From Galerina marginata (Eukaryota > Basidiomycota > Agaricomycetes > Agaricales > Galerinaceae): DNA of 64,000 nucleotides. This document shows, in pieces, positions 34,583-45,900 of the stretch (position 1 is the first letter of the stretch; each line of letters begins with the position of its first letter). The position numbers and the translations under genes were made by a program. Location: NCBI GenBank assembly GCA_023014335.1, contig JAECYW010000024.1, forward strand, positions 62,001 through 126,000, given 5' to 3'. The notes beneath the pieces were generated by a model, which worked only from the letters and a program-made list of their open reading frames with translations, did no database searches and was not told the origin of the DNA.

Positions 34583-37500
34583 AGTTTTCCCAAATGCGGC
34601 CAGCGTCGTATGATCTCTTACATCGGGTCGCTGAAAAACTTCGTGCCAGCTATGCACACTGATACTATACCTGATAATACGTAGACGCATATTGAAACTT
34701 CTGCTCCATTACTTGCTACGCTTGCTAGTTCGAAACTAATCAACCACATTACTACTTAATGATTCCTTTTAAATTAGTACGAGACTTTGCTTACTGTCAA
34801 GCGTCCAGTTCTGTGGCGGCGCATGATGCCAGGAACGAAATACCTTTGAGACAATAAAGACCTCGGGGACGTCTCAGGACATCCAGTCGTGAATCACCTT
34901 GATATCTGCCGTTATTTTGACTAATCCGATATTCTTACAGACCATAAAAGTCGCACATCAGTGCTACAGCCTGCCCACATGTCCACATCCTTGCTCGTTT
35001 TGACGAGCGCCTATTTACAAGTATAAGTAATTATAACTAACCAACAAGATTTGATGGGGGTACATCGTTGGGGGTTCCCCTACTCCGACGCGCCACAATG
35101 TCTTTCATTTTCTTCAATTTGACATTTCTTTATCTTCTAGCTTTGTTTGCTTCTCTAAAGTGGTATAGCTTCTCAGGTAATAGCTTCCCGTACTAATTTC
35201 TAGCTAATCCCTCTTCTATTAACTTTCCCGATGCTAAACGAAATTTGGAATCATTTTTGTTCTCTGTCGCATTCACAGTTTTATTTTGTGAATTTACCAT
35301 GAATCTGAAGCCAAATATCCGGAAGTTGAGGCTTATGCATCCATGGTAAACAAAAGGGTATGTCTAGCCGCGAAGTAGATCAAGACTCCTCAACATATTT
35401 CTCCGAGACTCCGACCATGAGGGCGTTCGTCACAGAATCATAAAACCCCTCGGATATTCACGCTAGACAAAGAAGATCTAGTAGTCCGCAAAGTCCAGTC
35501 AATACGTGTTCTTCCTTCTGTAATGGACAAGTCTCAAGAAAACAAATTTACACTGGCATCAGTGCAGGGAATTAGCAAACCTGTGGAAGAACGCAAGAAA
35601 ACACTTCTGAAGAAAGAAAAATTCGCCGTTTTACCGGATATAGAGCTTGTGCAGTCAAAACGCTACCGTGCTTGATTCGTGCAGTTTACCGTTCGAGGCT
35701 TCGAGCTTTGGGAATTGGAATTAAGTCAGGATAAACATTTACTCGTCAAAAAAGCCGAACCAATCATCAGGAAATAAAAGTGAATGATCGGCGGAATCGT
35801 TGACGGGACTTTTAATTGCAATTGTCGTCAAGTGACCTCTGTATGTATTAATATTGAGAGCAAGACAAATCAGTACGACGCTGTGATCTACACGCAACAT
35901 TTTTAGATGTGAAAAACAGATGCACTTGCTGTACGACCTTGCTTCAAGCCTTGCTCGCCCAAAATTGATGGCATAGTTCATCTATTCGCCTACTACTGAG
36001 CCAGGGGTTTATTCATGAAACAATTGGGGACGACGCAGGCACCAGATTATCGCCAACTGGTTCGTTGGATTGCTGAATGAAAGATAGATCATCTGTGATT
36101 CCAAGAGGCCGAGTGACGCAATCAAGTCAGCATCACCGAACGTGACCAGTGACATCGTCACCTTCACAACTGAAACTTGTGAAAGTCTGAACAGTGAAGA
36201 GCATCATTGAGCATACGCTATTACGCCCTCAGCTCTGTCCGAGTCCATTCCCAACTCACCTTTGTTAAACTTTCATGGCTTCGGCGTCGGCAAGCCCTTG
36301 GAAGAGGACGTCCCTAGCATTGTCAGGTCAAGAAATAAATCTCGTCGTGCCAGGCATGTATCAGTATGTCCTTACCGCCGCTGGCTCGCTTTTCAATGTT
36401 CATGGACTTTAACCTGAGGCCAGATGTTGACATTTGTCCAGCCGAGCTGTATGCAGGGAGCGAGTATGACAAGCCATGACATATTAGAGAGGCTGAGCTA
36501 GTGAACGACCGAGAGGAAGAAGGGTAAAGGAAGAGGTAAGTCGGGGTTGTCGCTTTATTTCGAGCGGCATATTGATTGTTCCTTTGGTTCTTCATCTAGG
36601 GTATGAATAGGGAAGAAACGGAAACGGGAGGCGAAATATGGTAATCTGCAGATGAAGCCAAAGGTTATGAATAGGCGAAGGTACTCCATCCCAAGAAACT
36701 GCGATAAACGATCTGTTTGTTAGCGACAACGGCGTCCGACACCGAAGATCTGAGAAGGCCGAGGATGAAGAGCCGCTGAAGTATCTTCGAGGCTTCCGCC
36801 AGTTGTACGTGGTCCCCATGTCGTATTCGCACCCTGCTCTTTCACTACACGAAGCCCGACTCCAGTCATCAAGAGCAATGTCAGGTCACCAACTTCATGG
36901 CCCCAATTGAATGGTATCGTTGCGCCAATAACGGGCTAAACGACATCCTCGCTGATGAAATAGTATGCCTTTCTTCCTTCTTTCGTCGCCCTTTAGCACG
37001 ACTTACGAAAACTTCCTCCCGTCCCAGGGCTTCTGCGGGACCCATCTCCTTCCTCGCCTGCCTCAAACACTATCGCAAGTTCTGCGGAATCCACCCCGTC
37101 TTAAAGTCCACACTCCAAAATTAGGCATGGCGATTCAACCTCGTTCGAGTATATAGTCATCGGAAGAGAAAACCAAGACAGTTGTTGAGGTGTTGCGTAA
37201 TATTTTGCGGCAGTTTTTCCGGCAACAGGTGATTCAGAAGTCCAATATCGAGAAGAGTGTGTTACCCACTACGTCCATCTTTTTCGCGTCAGTGCTGACT
37301 AAATTTTGTTCTTCAGGCGGTGCTCGAGAGAGATATCCCCGCCGTTGTCACTGGGACATCGTCGCTTTCGCCACGTCCAGGCCTACGCTGCTAAAGATGG
37401 TGTCCAGTAGGGTAGCGATCGTCTTTTCGGTGTGGGAAGGGTGAGGTACGTATGTTTCCTATTTTTTAGTTTGACTTACTTATCCGACCTTCGATCTTTG

Positions 37501-38577
37501 GCGTCTACAGTGTGATCCATTTCCCTCAGTCATTGGTCGGGGTTTGGGATGTGAAAAAGCGCATACATTCACGTTGCTCATTCTCGTTTCGACTTTCTCC
37601 TTGGCTTTATTCACGTTTATCTCATGACTTGTCCTCAGTGGTATATGACTGGTGAATACATTATAGAGATCTAATGCATATCGCCACCACCTACGACGGC
37701 ACGGAAAAGGTTGATCCCCGTAATTCCTCCTGCTACGGCATATGGCTACTCGTGTTCTGCGAATTCACACCCTGCCTACGATCTGCTTCCAATTCTGGAA
37801 TAGCTGCATACAGAGTCCATGTTCTACTGTCACCAGCTCTAGATCCTTGACTGTTTCAATAGTGGACAGGCTGTCCGAGTACTCTTTTTGCTCGTGGAAA
37901 TGGCCGACCTGGGTATGTGTCGGCGTCCCAGTGGTGACATGATCGGACCCAAATTGGACCACAGCTAAATATCGATCCCACTCATCTAGCCCTGCAAGTG
38001 TGAGTCGCTTCCACAAACATCACTAGACGGAATGTAACACATTAATTCGAACTAGCTCCACCCAAGCCATAAGGTGTAGCTACGTCTTGGTAAATATCCT
38101 CGCCTTCTCAGACTGCTGTTTTGTGTCTCATGTCACATCCTTTCCGACATGGGAAGTCCAGAGATGTCCGTCGGGTATAGACCATCAACGGATGGTGCCC
38201 GATCACGGTTCTTCTCTTGAGTTGTCGGCAGTGCATGCTGTATTGGATTTAGAGGACGAAAGCCAATGACAGGAAGGTTTGCGCTTGGACTATGAAAGCA
38301 CACCCCAAGTGCTTTGAATAGTTCGTTGGCTGGACGATCTGGCCCCGTATGACCATAACCAGGCGTTGAGATTTTCATCACCGTTAATTAACCCCCCAGT
38401 GCCTCGGGTTTGTGCCTCTCTTCTGTTTACTCTTTTTTTCCCATCATCCCGAGTCGTGGAAGTACACCTCACCATTTCGGATGGCCACACGGGAAGTCAT
38501 CAGGAAAAATCGGGCGCGATACCCGTCTTATAAACTTAATGGTCTGGCAGTTTTGCTACCTTCGACCAGTCCAAGAC
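34583..38577. other. Long region without a convincing gene
   Basis: Several open frames have a mildly protein-like composition but no complete model. Examples are 35739-35981 (minus), the minus frames around 36320-36820, the plus frames 36897-37156 that could be joined by a short intron starting GTATGCC, and 37765-38016 (minus; contains GHFHEQKEYSDSLSTIETVK). They may be relics of one or more decayed genes. I saw no transposon ends or RNA genes. Confidence 0.3.
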
Positions 38578-39456
38578 ATGAATCTGAAAGCACTCCTTTC
38601 ATTTTCTTTGGCTATTCATGCCGTCGCTTCAGGTAAATACTTTCGAGCAGTCTTACTTCCATTTTGGCTTACTGTCCTCGCCCAGAATTCACTACCAACG
38701 ACTGCCAGGATAGACATGTCATTGAATCGAAGGCTATCGCTTCTCCTTCTGGGGATGTTATCACGATGGAACTCTTCAACTGCTCCAATACTGTTTCTAC
38801 CAACCGGCAAACCTCACGCCGCGCGGCTAGAGGTCATTCCGTAAACCTAAACCCTGCAAAGAGAAGCGCCTCGCAGTGTACCACTGCCAATTGCATATGC
38901 GGAGTCCCATGTGCGTATTATATGTCGCCGCTCTCCGACCAACTTTTTCAAACTAACTTGCTACAATTTCTGCCCTATGCTCAACTTTAAATAGGTTTCT
39001 TCGACGTATGCTTCGCGCCTATCATAGCTTTTAAAACCAACGACTGTTCTACGGTTGCCAATACCCTGATAAACACACGTGAGTGGACGGACACCCTGAT
39101 CTGCGAGACGGCTCACCATCTTCTATAGCGGGCACCTTCTTTATTCCGCCAAGTTTAGGCGTTTCTTTCGCCTTCAGTAGCTGCGAGTACGTCGCACCTA
39201 GCGTCAGCTCAACTGAATTCACCGAGTATTGCTTTGATGATCTGGTACGCTCAAACGTCTCTGCCGCTGTTGTTCATAGAGATAAACTTCTACCTAGGGT
39301 ACGGAAGCCACAGAGCTCCTCCATATTTGCGGCGGCGGTCAACAGGCTGCTTGCGAAGGAACTTTTAACGGCGTTAATTTCTTCATAGAGTACGTCCGTG
39401 TACAACCTGTCTCCTGCGTATGCGCTGATTTTATTTGTACGGATTCAGTCAGCTGA
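38578..39456 (+). CDS. Secreted cysteine-rich protein, 212 aa, five exons
   Basis: Exons are 38578-38632, 38686-38910, 38995-39078, 39129-39244 and 39298-39456. All four introns have GT..AG ends and keep the frame. The signal peptide is MNLKALLSFSLAIHAVASG. The mature protein carries about 15 cysteines, with local clusters such as CTTANCICGVPC and VSCVCADFIC, so a disulfide-stabilised extracellular protein is expected. No known domain is recognised; the spacing does not look like a hydrophobin or CFEM pattern. It ends at TGA 39454-39456. The fact that separate exons join in frame into one cysteine-rich chain is the main support for the model. It is convergent with the minus-strand gene just downstream, with only about 30 bases between the stops. 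Confidence 0.7.
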
Positions 39457-39485
39457 ATACAGTACACTGATTTCTTCAAATCCGC

Positions 39486-40222
39486 CTACAAACCAAACCT
39501 GTTCGCAACCTTTACATTGATGTCGAGACCTCTGCCTATAGCCCACACCAACAACCACCCTTTGTCCCTATCCCCCATCAAGCATACCGCTCTCTTTCCT
39601 TTACTATCCTTTAACTTCCGCAGCCAACGGTCGATGTAGCTAGTGCGACGATATTTAGTGTTTTGAAGAATGAAAATTGAGTCCTGACACACCGTACAGG
39701 GCTGGGGAAATCTCTCCTTGCGATCTTCGCCAGTGTACGTCGCTTTTTAACATCCGCGAGGGCTTGGGGGGAAATCGTGCAAGGAATAATATAGAATTGG
39801 GTTCCCAGGTACTTGAATTTTACCACAATGGCGATGGAATCCTTCAGATTTCGACTGTCCAATGCATCCCGGTGCTTCTGCCACATAAGGAGGGCGTCAA
39901 TAAATTTTGCTCGGTCAGAAATGTCCATGAAATTGGAGGCCAAGAGTTCTCCGTCCATTGGCTTATCGAGGGCACCTTGCCTGACATCTGGTGACTTGAG
40001 CGGTTCGAGATATTCCTTCTTGATGGGGCTTAGGAAAATAGTCACGTCAAACACCCACATTTTCCTGTTAGTCTCGTTGGCAGCTGAAGATTTCGTAAAG
40101 GAGTCGTAAAAGCCCTCCGCGATCGTCATTTCAAGACTGCGCATGAATTCCCGATTGTGTTGGACTCGTCCGAAGCACTTGAGGATAAAATCGCGTTGCG
40201 TATTGCTTTCCGAACACCACAA
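39486..40222 (-). CDS. Unknown protein, at least two exons, 5' end uncertain
   Basis: Exon 39693-40222 and exon 39486-39639 join across a 53-base intron (donor GTGTGTCAG, acceptor GCACTAG) to a stop at 39486-39488. The protein has a mixed charged and hydrophobic composition (FDVTIFLSPIKKEYLEPLKS; FMDISDRAKFIDALLMWQKH; C-terminal GWLLVWAIGRGLDINVKV). It has no signal peptide and no recognised domain. The frame is open up to 40222 but starts there without an ATG; the first internal ATG encodes residue 27 of the open frame. A possible upstream exon ends near 40290 at a GTGAGG donor, with an acceptor TTTCTAG just before the open frame, so the true N-terminus probably lies upstream. Confidence 0.5.
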
Positions 40223-41496
40223 TTTATGTGTTGGCCTACGCTAGAAATTAGGACTACTGGTTTGGGGTCCGCGTCGGCCTCACCAGTCCAATTTCTGACA
40301 CTGATGTAACCACGTTAATGAGGCTTTTTTTTTTCCGAAAAGCTGCTCGCAAAATACCTTTCTAGAACAATAAACGATGATTTTACACTGCCAGTAACTC
40401 CGATGTCAGAGTGATCGAAACCTGGGCGAACAATGGCCGTACCTTTGCACACCTCGGGAAATCTTGGTTCTCTTCTGGACATCGCCCGCAGGCGAAGCAT
40501 GCCGGTCCTCCTGAAGGTGGTGTCCGGCTTTCAGGAAAGCCATACGCAGCGTGTTGTGTCATCGATTGCATGGCGCAGACAGGATTACGATGTGCAGAAT
40601 TTCAAAATCTTAGATTTTGTTTAGCCCTATTCAAGCTTCGTATCCTTTGAGGAGAATTCTGCGATGAAGTGATTCGGAAAGAAGATAACGAGGGGATTGG
40701 GAACTGTATTTGCGTGTGTGATTCGAGTCGATATTTCTGGCAGCTGCTTAACGGCATGGTCACCTGGACAAGGAACCTTGATAGATCTATGTATAACTCA
40801 AAGTATAGCAGTAGACTTGATACGATAAGTGCCGGTCAAGAAACGGAGCAATTCCTAAGTCGAAGAGTACTCATATTTGATTTGTTGTGCGGAAAGTTGA
40901 CTTGAGCATCGTGACTTGAACTGCTGTAAGTAAGCTAAAGTATGTATATGCTTTCTCCATGTCCGACTTCACAAACGAAAACGCAGTGACACGCTGTCAG
41001 AGCAAGACGCCAGTGGAACAGTCCACCGTAGATTCTGGAAGAACGTCTGGTCCATCCGAATCCTGATGATTCCGATCGTATCTAATCTAGCCGACGAATA
41101 AGATTTACCTTAATTGAACACTGGTGGCTTGGCGTCCGATGACAACTATGCCAGGGCGCTCGTGCACAATGCCCTCCTTTTGTGCGCTTAAGTCAGTATA
41201 AACAGTCATGAATTACAACGGTGGGACGCACGATTGAATTGCCATAGCGTACTCAGGTACTGACTGACTCGTTCGATTTGCTAAATAAAAGGTGCTCTGG
41301 TCTAAAAGAAAACGGACAAATCCACATTCCGCTGTGCGTATAAATTAATTGTACAGTTCAGTCTTGTGATACGTACGACTACCGTATCTTCGAGCGAAAC
41401 CATAATGTCTTTTAACAAAGGGAGGTAGTGACGGGGATTCAACTATGTAGTACGTACTATAGATGGATGTCCCAGGTCGAAATTTTCTCATCAGAC
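40223..41496. other. Intergenic, possible upstream exons of the unknown gene
   Basis: The first 140 bases may contain 5' exons of the neighbouring minus-strand gene. Open frames at 40383-40650 overlap on both strands and have no recognisable features. The rest shows no gene. The GH54 gene ends at 41497. Confidence 0.35.
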
Positions 41497-42993
41497 TCAA
41501 GCGAAGCCGGTGCCAACCACCCAGCTCACGTCATCGTTGAACGAAGCAGTGGCATCGAACTGGTCAACACCACCGTTGCTGGCGGCAAAGAGATTGTTAT
41601 TGAAGTGGCGGAAAAAGCGGGTTGGGAAGCTCCAGGATCGAATCGAGTTGCCCTGGCCATTGAGCCCAGCCTGCGGACAGAACGTGGCGTCTTCATTGAA
41701 CTGCTTGCTGCCGTCGTTGGCGTTGAGTTGGAGCGCGAAGTTGAAGTGCCTTAGGAAGCTTCCGGGGGTGTCCCTGGACTCGAAGGAGAAGCAGGCGCTG
41801 TTCCCGAGACCGGTGCGAACCGTCCAGCTCGCCTGCTGTTTGAGGGCGGTGCTGCTGGACGACGATACCACCTGCGTGTTGACGGCGGCGCCGGTGTGGG
41901 CGAGGAAGCGTGTCGTGCAGCAGGCTGTGGTGGCCCGCAGCGAGATGGAGGAACCAACGGTGAGCGCGGGACCGCTGGTCATCGACGTGGTGGCGTACTT
42001 GGCGGCTACGATGTTCGCCTGTACTGCGTTCTCGGTGGCGTCGGACGGAAAACCAGAGGTCATCACGCCCTCGTAGAAAGTGCCTTGTGCGCCGTCGCTG
42101 TTGTCTCCTCCGATGCCGAGAATGATGGCGCCCTCTTTACTCATAGGGTTGTAGCCAGACGCATTTGGGCGTGCACCGTTCCAGAACGTCGACAATGAGC
42201 CAGATGCTGCGTTACCCCCGCGGATCGCCCAATTACTTGGCTGCCCTTTGACGACGGCAGTAATGAATCGATTGGTGATTGTCGGGTCTCCACTGTTTAG
42301 TTTAACGTTGGAGCCAGAGAACAGGCCGTTCTCGAGGTCAGCCATGATCCAAGGACCGTTACCAGAGCCGGTGCCCCAGGTGGTTTCAGTGCCAAAGTAG
42401 ATCGCTTCCATATGGCCGTTGCCTGTATCGCGACTGCTCGTTTCTGCGTTACCGTAGTCGAAGCAGCAGGCGCCGTTGAAGTGCGTCCCGTCAAGGACCG
42501 CATACATTCCCTGGGCGGCGTCGCCCTTCGCTGTGCCGCTGGCGGCGTTGTTGCGGTAGCCGGTGCCGGGTGATATGAAGACGCCGTATGCCTTGCGACC
42601 GTTCAGCGTGACGGGAGCACCAGTCGCGCTGGCGAGGTTGTCGAATCCATTGGCTTCCGGGCCGCGGAAGCCGCCGGGCGGGGCTTGGGTAAGGTGATTA
42701 CCGCGACCGGTCTGGTCGAAAATGGTCGTGATGACGCAGGTCGTGCTGGCGCAGAAGGAGTCTTGGGTGGCAGCATTGGCGACACCGCCAGCTGACACTG
42801 GTGAGATGTTGGTAGTTTTACTGTCCGAGCCGCGTTGCACCTGGTAGAGGGCGCCGTTGAAACTGTCGAACAGAGCGCGAGTGGTACTGTGTGCGGCGAC
42901 GCAGGGAGTGCCGCCGGAGGCGTAGATGTCACAAGGCCCAGCGGCGACAAGGGAGCTCGTGGCAACAAGCACTAGGGCGAGTAAGGCGCGCAT
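41497..42993 (-). CDS. abfB: GH54 alpha-L-arabinofuranosidase with CBM42, secreted, 498 aa
   Basis: This secreted enzyme releases terminal arabinofuranose from arabinan and arabinoxylan. The signal peptide is MRALLALVLVATSSLVAAGP, followed by the GH54 catalytic domain (about 20-335) and a C-terminal arabinose-binding CBM42 beta-trefoil (about 345-498). Key residues fall at the positions known for the Aspergillus kawachii AbfB enzyme: the vicinal Cys176-Cys177 pair in GACCFDYGN, the nucleophile Glu221 in ADLENGLFSG and the acid/base Asp297 in GIGGDNSDG. The CBM42 repeats carry FLAHTG, FLRHFN and FFRHFN motifs. The whole gene is a single exon, unlike the intron-rich genes around it, and is G+C richer. 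It looks complete and active. Overlapping plus-strand frames are shadows of this gene. Confidence 0.95.
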   Translation of the reverse strand: MRALLALVLVATSSLVAAGPCDIYASGGTPCVAAHSTTRALFDSFNGALYQVQRGSDSKTTNISPVSAGGVANAATQDSFCASTTCVITTIFDQTGRGNHLTQAPPGGFRGPEANGFDNLASATGAPVTLNGRKAYGVFISPGTGYRNNAASGTAKGDAAQGMYAVLDGTHFNGACCFDYGNAETSSRDTGNGHMEAIYFGTETTWGTGSGNGPWIMADLENGLFSGSNVKLNSGDPTITNRFITAVVKGQPSNWAIRGGNAASGSLSTFWNGARPNASGYNPMSKEGAIILGIGGDNSDGAQGTFYEGVMTSGFPSDATENAVQANIVAAKYATTSMTSGPALTVGSSISLRATTACCTTRFLAHTGAAVNTQVVSSSSSTALKQQASWTVRTGLGNSACFSFESRDTPGSFLRHFNFALQLNANDGSKQFNEDATFCPQAGLNGQGNSIRSWSFPTRFFRHFNNNLFAASNGGVDQFDATASFNDDVSWVVGTGFA

Positions 42994-45900
42994 GTTTGAA
43001 TGGAGAGCGATGGAAAAAGCGACCTAGCTTTTTAAACCGCACAGTGAGGCTAGGCCAGGTATATTTACTACCCAGTCCTCCCCGTCGTGTCGGAAGAGCA
43101 GGCAAGTCCCGACCAGCGAGCGTACACGGGACGCAAAAGTGCGAAGTATGATCTTCGTTGGCACCAATGCCAGCATACGAGTTCGATCATGGGGGACCTA
43201 CATGTGACAAAATCGGCTGCGGGGTGGGAAGAGGTGGCGAGGGAAAGTGTTCTATTATATCTTCTCCAAAGGAATATTTACCTTTTTATGATTCGAAGCA
43301 AACATCAGAGTCAGGCGAAGGAGAACTTTTCCTATTGCGTCCTCGAGTCCCAAGGAATAGTTGCTTCTTCACCAATGGTGCTCAAATTCCAAGCGGTCCG
43401 TCGGTCGTCGAGAAATATTTTTGACGTCATCAAAAAATGATCAGATGTGCTTTCTTTGGTCCGACGCCCCGGGCCTGCGACGGGAAATTTTGGGCTCCGC
43501 CTAACTAGAGGATCCTCAATAATCTAGAGGCTGAGTCAATGTAAGCTCTTATTTTGCATATAAGTACACAAACGAGCGGATGTACGTACGGGCAGCGAGC
43601 ATATCAAGTCCGGAGATCGAGTACCATTCTAAGCGACGCCGGATTGCTACGACTATGACGAGGTTTCTTCGGAGGCGTGGATATGTGATGGATTTCGTGA
43701 GCGCTGTGATAAATGGCAGTAATGAATGACGATAATATTTTAATTAACCACAACATGAAGAACGTAGGAAGTGGAGAACCAGTGTTAATGTAATGATCAT
43801 AGATCCCCAGGTGACTGGGGCTTTCCTTGAACGTGGCTCTTGACGGCGTGCGTGAAGAACGTCCATCAACGAAAGCCATGAAAGAGGAAAGAAGCCATCT
43901 AATGAACGTGGTTAGCAAATAAGAATCACGAGGCTTGAAGGTGTCTTACACATATCCAGATGCACAGTAAAATTATGGGCTATATCGGAATTGGAAAGAA
44001 CTCCCATTCAAAGCATAGAATTGTAGGAAAAAGTCAGTGCGACGGCGGGTGAATCAACTTGTTATTAACGAGGATGAAAGCGTAAATGTAAACCAGGTTA
44101 CTCGCATTACGGAGCAAGTAAACGTCCTCCGTAAACCACAACAAGAATATAAATGAGGAAGGAAGGATGGAAATGCGATCACGAAGAATGCAGTGTTTTA
44201 AAAACACAGATCGAGAGGCGAATGGACGAACCGGAGTTTTCTTCTGGACAAGTAAATAAGGCGAAACTGGTCCTTGAACAACTCAAAGCAGATCAGGCCT
44301 TATGGGAAGAGAAAAAGACAACAATAGGTCCATCCAGTTCCATATCGATGCGGGAGAGAAATGGTAGGAAGAGACGCGGCATCCGCTACCAGATCAAGGC
44401 AGAGATGACACCAAAATGGCCACGCACTGTGATAGATTGAACAACCTCGTCCACATGAGCGGGAACGAATCCAGATATAGATCTGGACAATGTAATGAAA
44501 TAGAAATCGAGAGCGCCGATGATGAACCTGCGTACCTTGGTGTCGATTTACTCAAGTAATGTCGACTGAATAGTGGTTCCGAATCCTTTCAACGACCTGA
44601 GTAAGCGCGAGAACGGGAGCCCGGGGTAGACGAGTTTGATCATCAAAGGCAACAATGAGAATTATAGTGAACGACATCGTGGACAACGGGCAGGAACATA
44701 ACGATCATGGCAAACTTGCACCACGATGCTGAGAGTCATAGGAGGAAAGGAGACGTTAGGTTGCATTTACGAGCAGTAATAGACTAAGGAAATACCTGGG
44801 AAGATAAAAAGGCGCTGCAAACGCCAGAAAATTGAGTCGCATAGAGTCGGAAGGAGGTTGAGGGAAGAATGAAAGAAGTCCTTACGAACCTGACGCGAAC
44901 TTGGTTATATGAACGTGCACGGACCCATCCCACCAGGGACGAGGACATCACAAAGTTTATTTACCGGCCTGCGGCGAATTCCGCTGTCAAGCCTCTCGCC
45001 TCTCTTGTCTTGTACAATTGCATCATTTTCGATTGGCAATTGTAGGTGCATTGATTTGATTATTTGAACAAGCGCCTATTCTATTTCTGGATGAGTTGTA
45101 TGATACTAGAACTCAGAAGTGCGGTGGGAGAATAGAAATTGAGGGGGCGTAACTGAATTAGTCCGAAAAACCCTCAATGCCGCCTCGCGTTTCTTTCGAA
45201 GCTGACAAGCCCCAAATTGTATCCATCTCACTCCAAAGATGAAGGAGAATTGGCGACGGACCAAAATAGAACTCCATAGCGAGCTGAGAAGTGAAAATAA
45301 CTCACTCGTAGTACTTGAAGAATAAGGAGCTCAATCTATGGGAGCCTGTCGTTGAATGAGAATACTGTAACGGGTAGTACCCGACCACCCGACCGACGAA
45401 GCTTCCCCAGAGGCAAATGTCAAGGACAGAAGCTGTGACATCCAAGTATATCACTCGAAGGGCAGGGAGTCGGTGTCAGAGTCCGTATAATTAAGGTGCC
45501 GGAAAGCGAGGAATACGATGCAGCGCATGGGCAGAGAATACGAGAAAAGAACTCCAGAACTTGATGGAATTCATCATGCACCCAAGCATAATATTAAATT
45601 TCAACCGAGGCGCGTTTGGGGCGAACAGCGAGTGTCAAATCGCTTGACGTAAATGAAGCAGACACTGTAGCAACGCGGACCAAGGGTGACTTTGAAAGTT
45701 TCAGATCGAGTACAGAGTACGTACCGTCCCACCACCGGCATCTAACTCGAAGGTTGGTTAATGCTGGCTTCGATGCCCCGGACTGAAAGTCAGAGGAGTG
45801 ATTATAAACCATTAATCTTACTTGAATGGCGAGAAGCTGAGTATATCTGTCAAAATGAGAATACGGACGCCAGATGGTACCCGACCGACGAAGTTTCGTT

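Noticed and set aside
34478..34684. 68-codon open frame across the tRNA-like gene
   Set aside because: Its best part is the translation of the tRNA-like sequence itself; there is no independent coding evidence.
37765..38016. Minus-strand open frame with a plausible amino-acid composition
   Set aside because: It has a mildly protein-like look, but no upstream or downstream exon could be joined and no domain recognised, so it is mentioned only as a possible relic.
41510..42076. Plus-strand open frame of 188 codons opposite the GH54 gene
   Set aside because: It is a shadow of the high-GC single-exon GH54 gene; its translation has no family features and the opposite strand encodes a full enzyme.
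44153..44440. 95-codon lysine-rich open frame in repeat copy i
   Set aside because: The related sequences at 53.9-54.7 kb do not keep the frame, so it is probably chance within a repeat.
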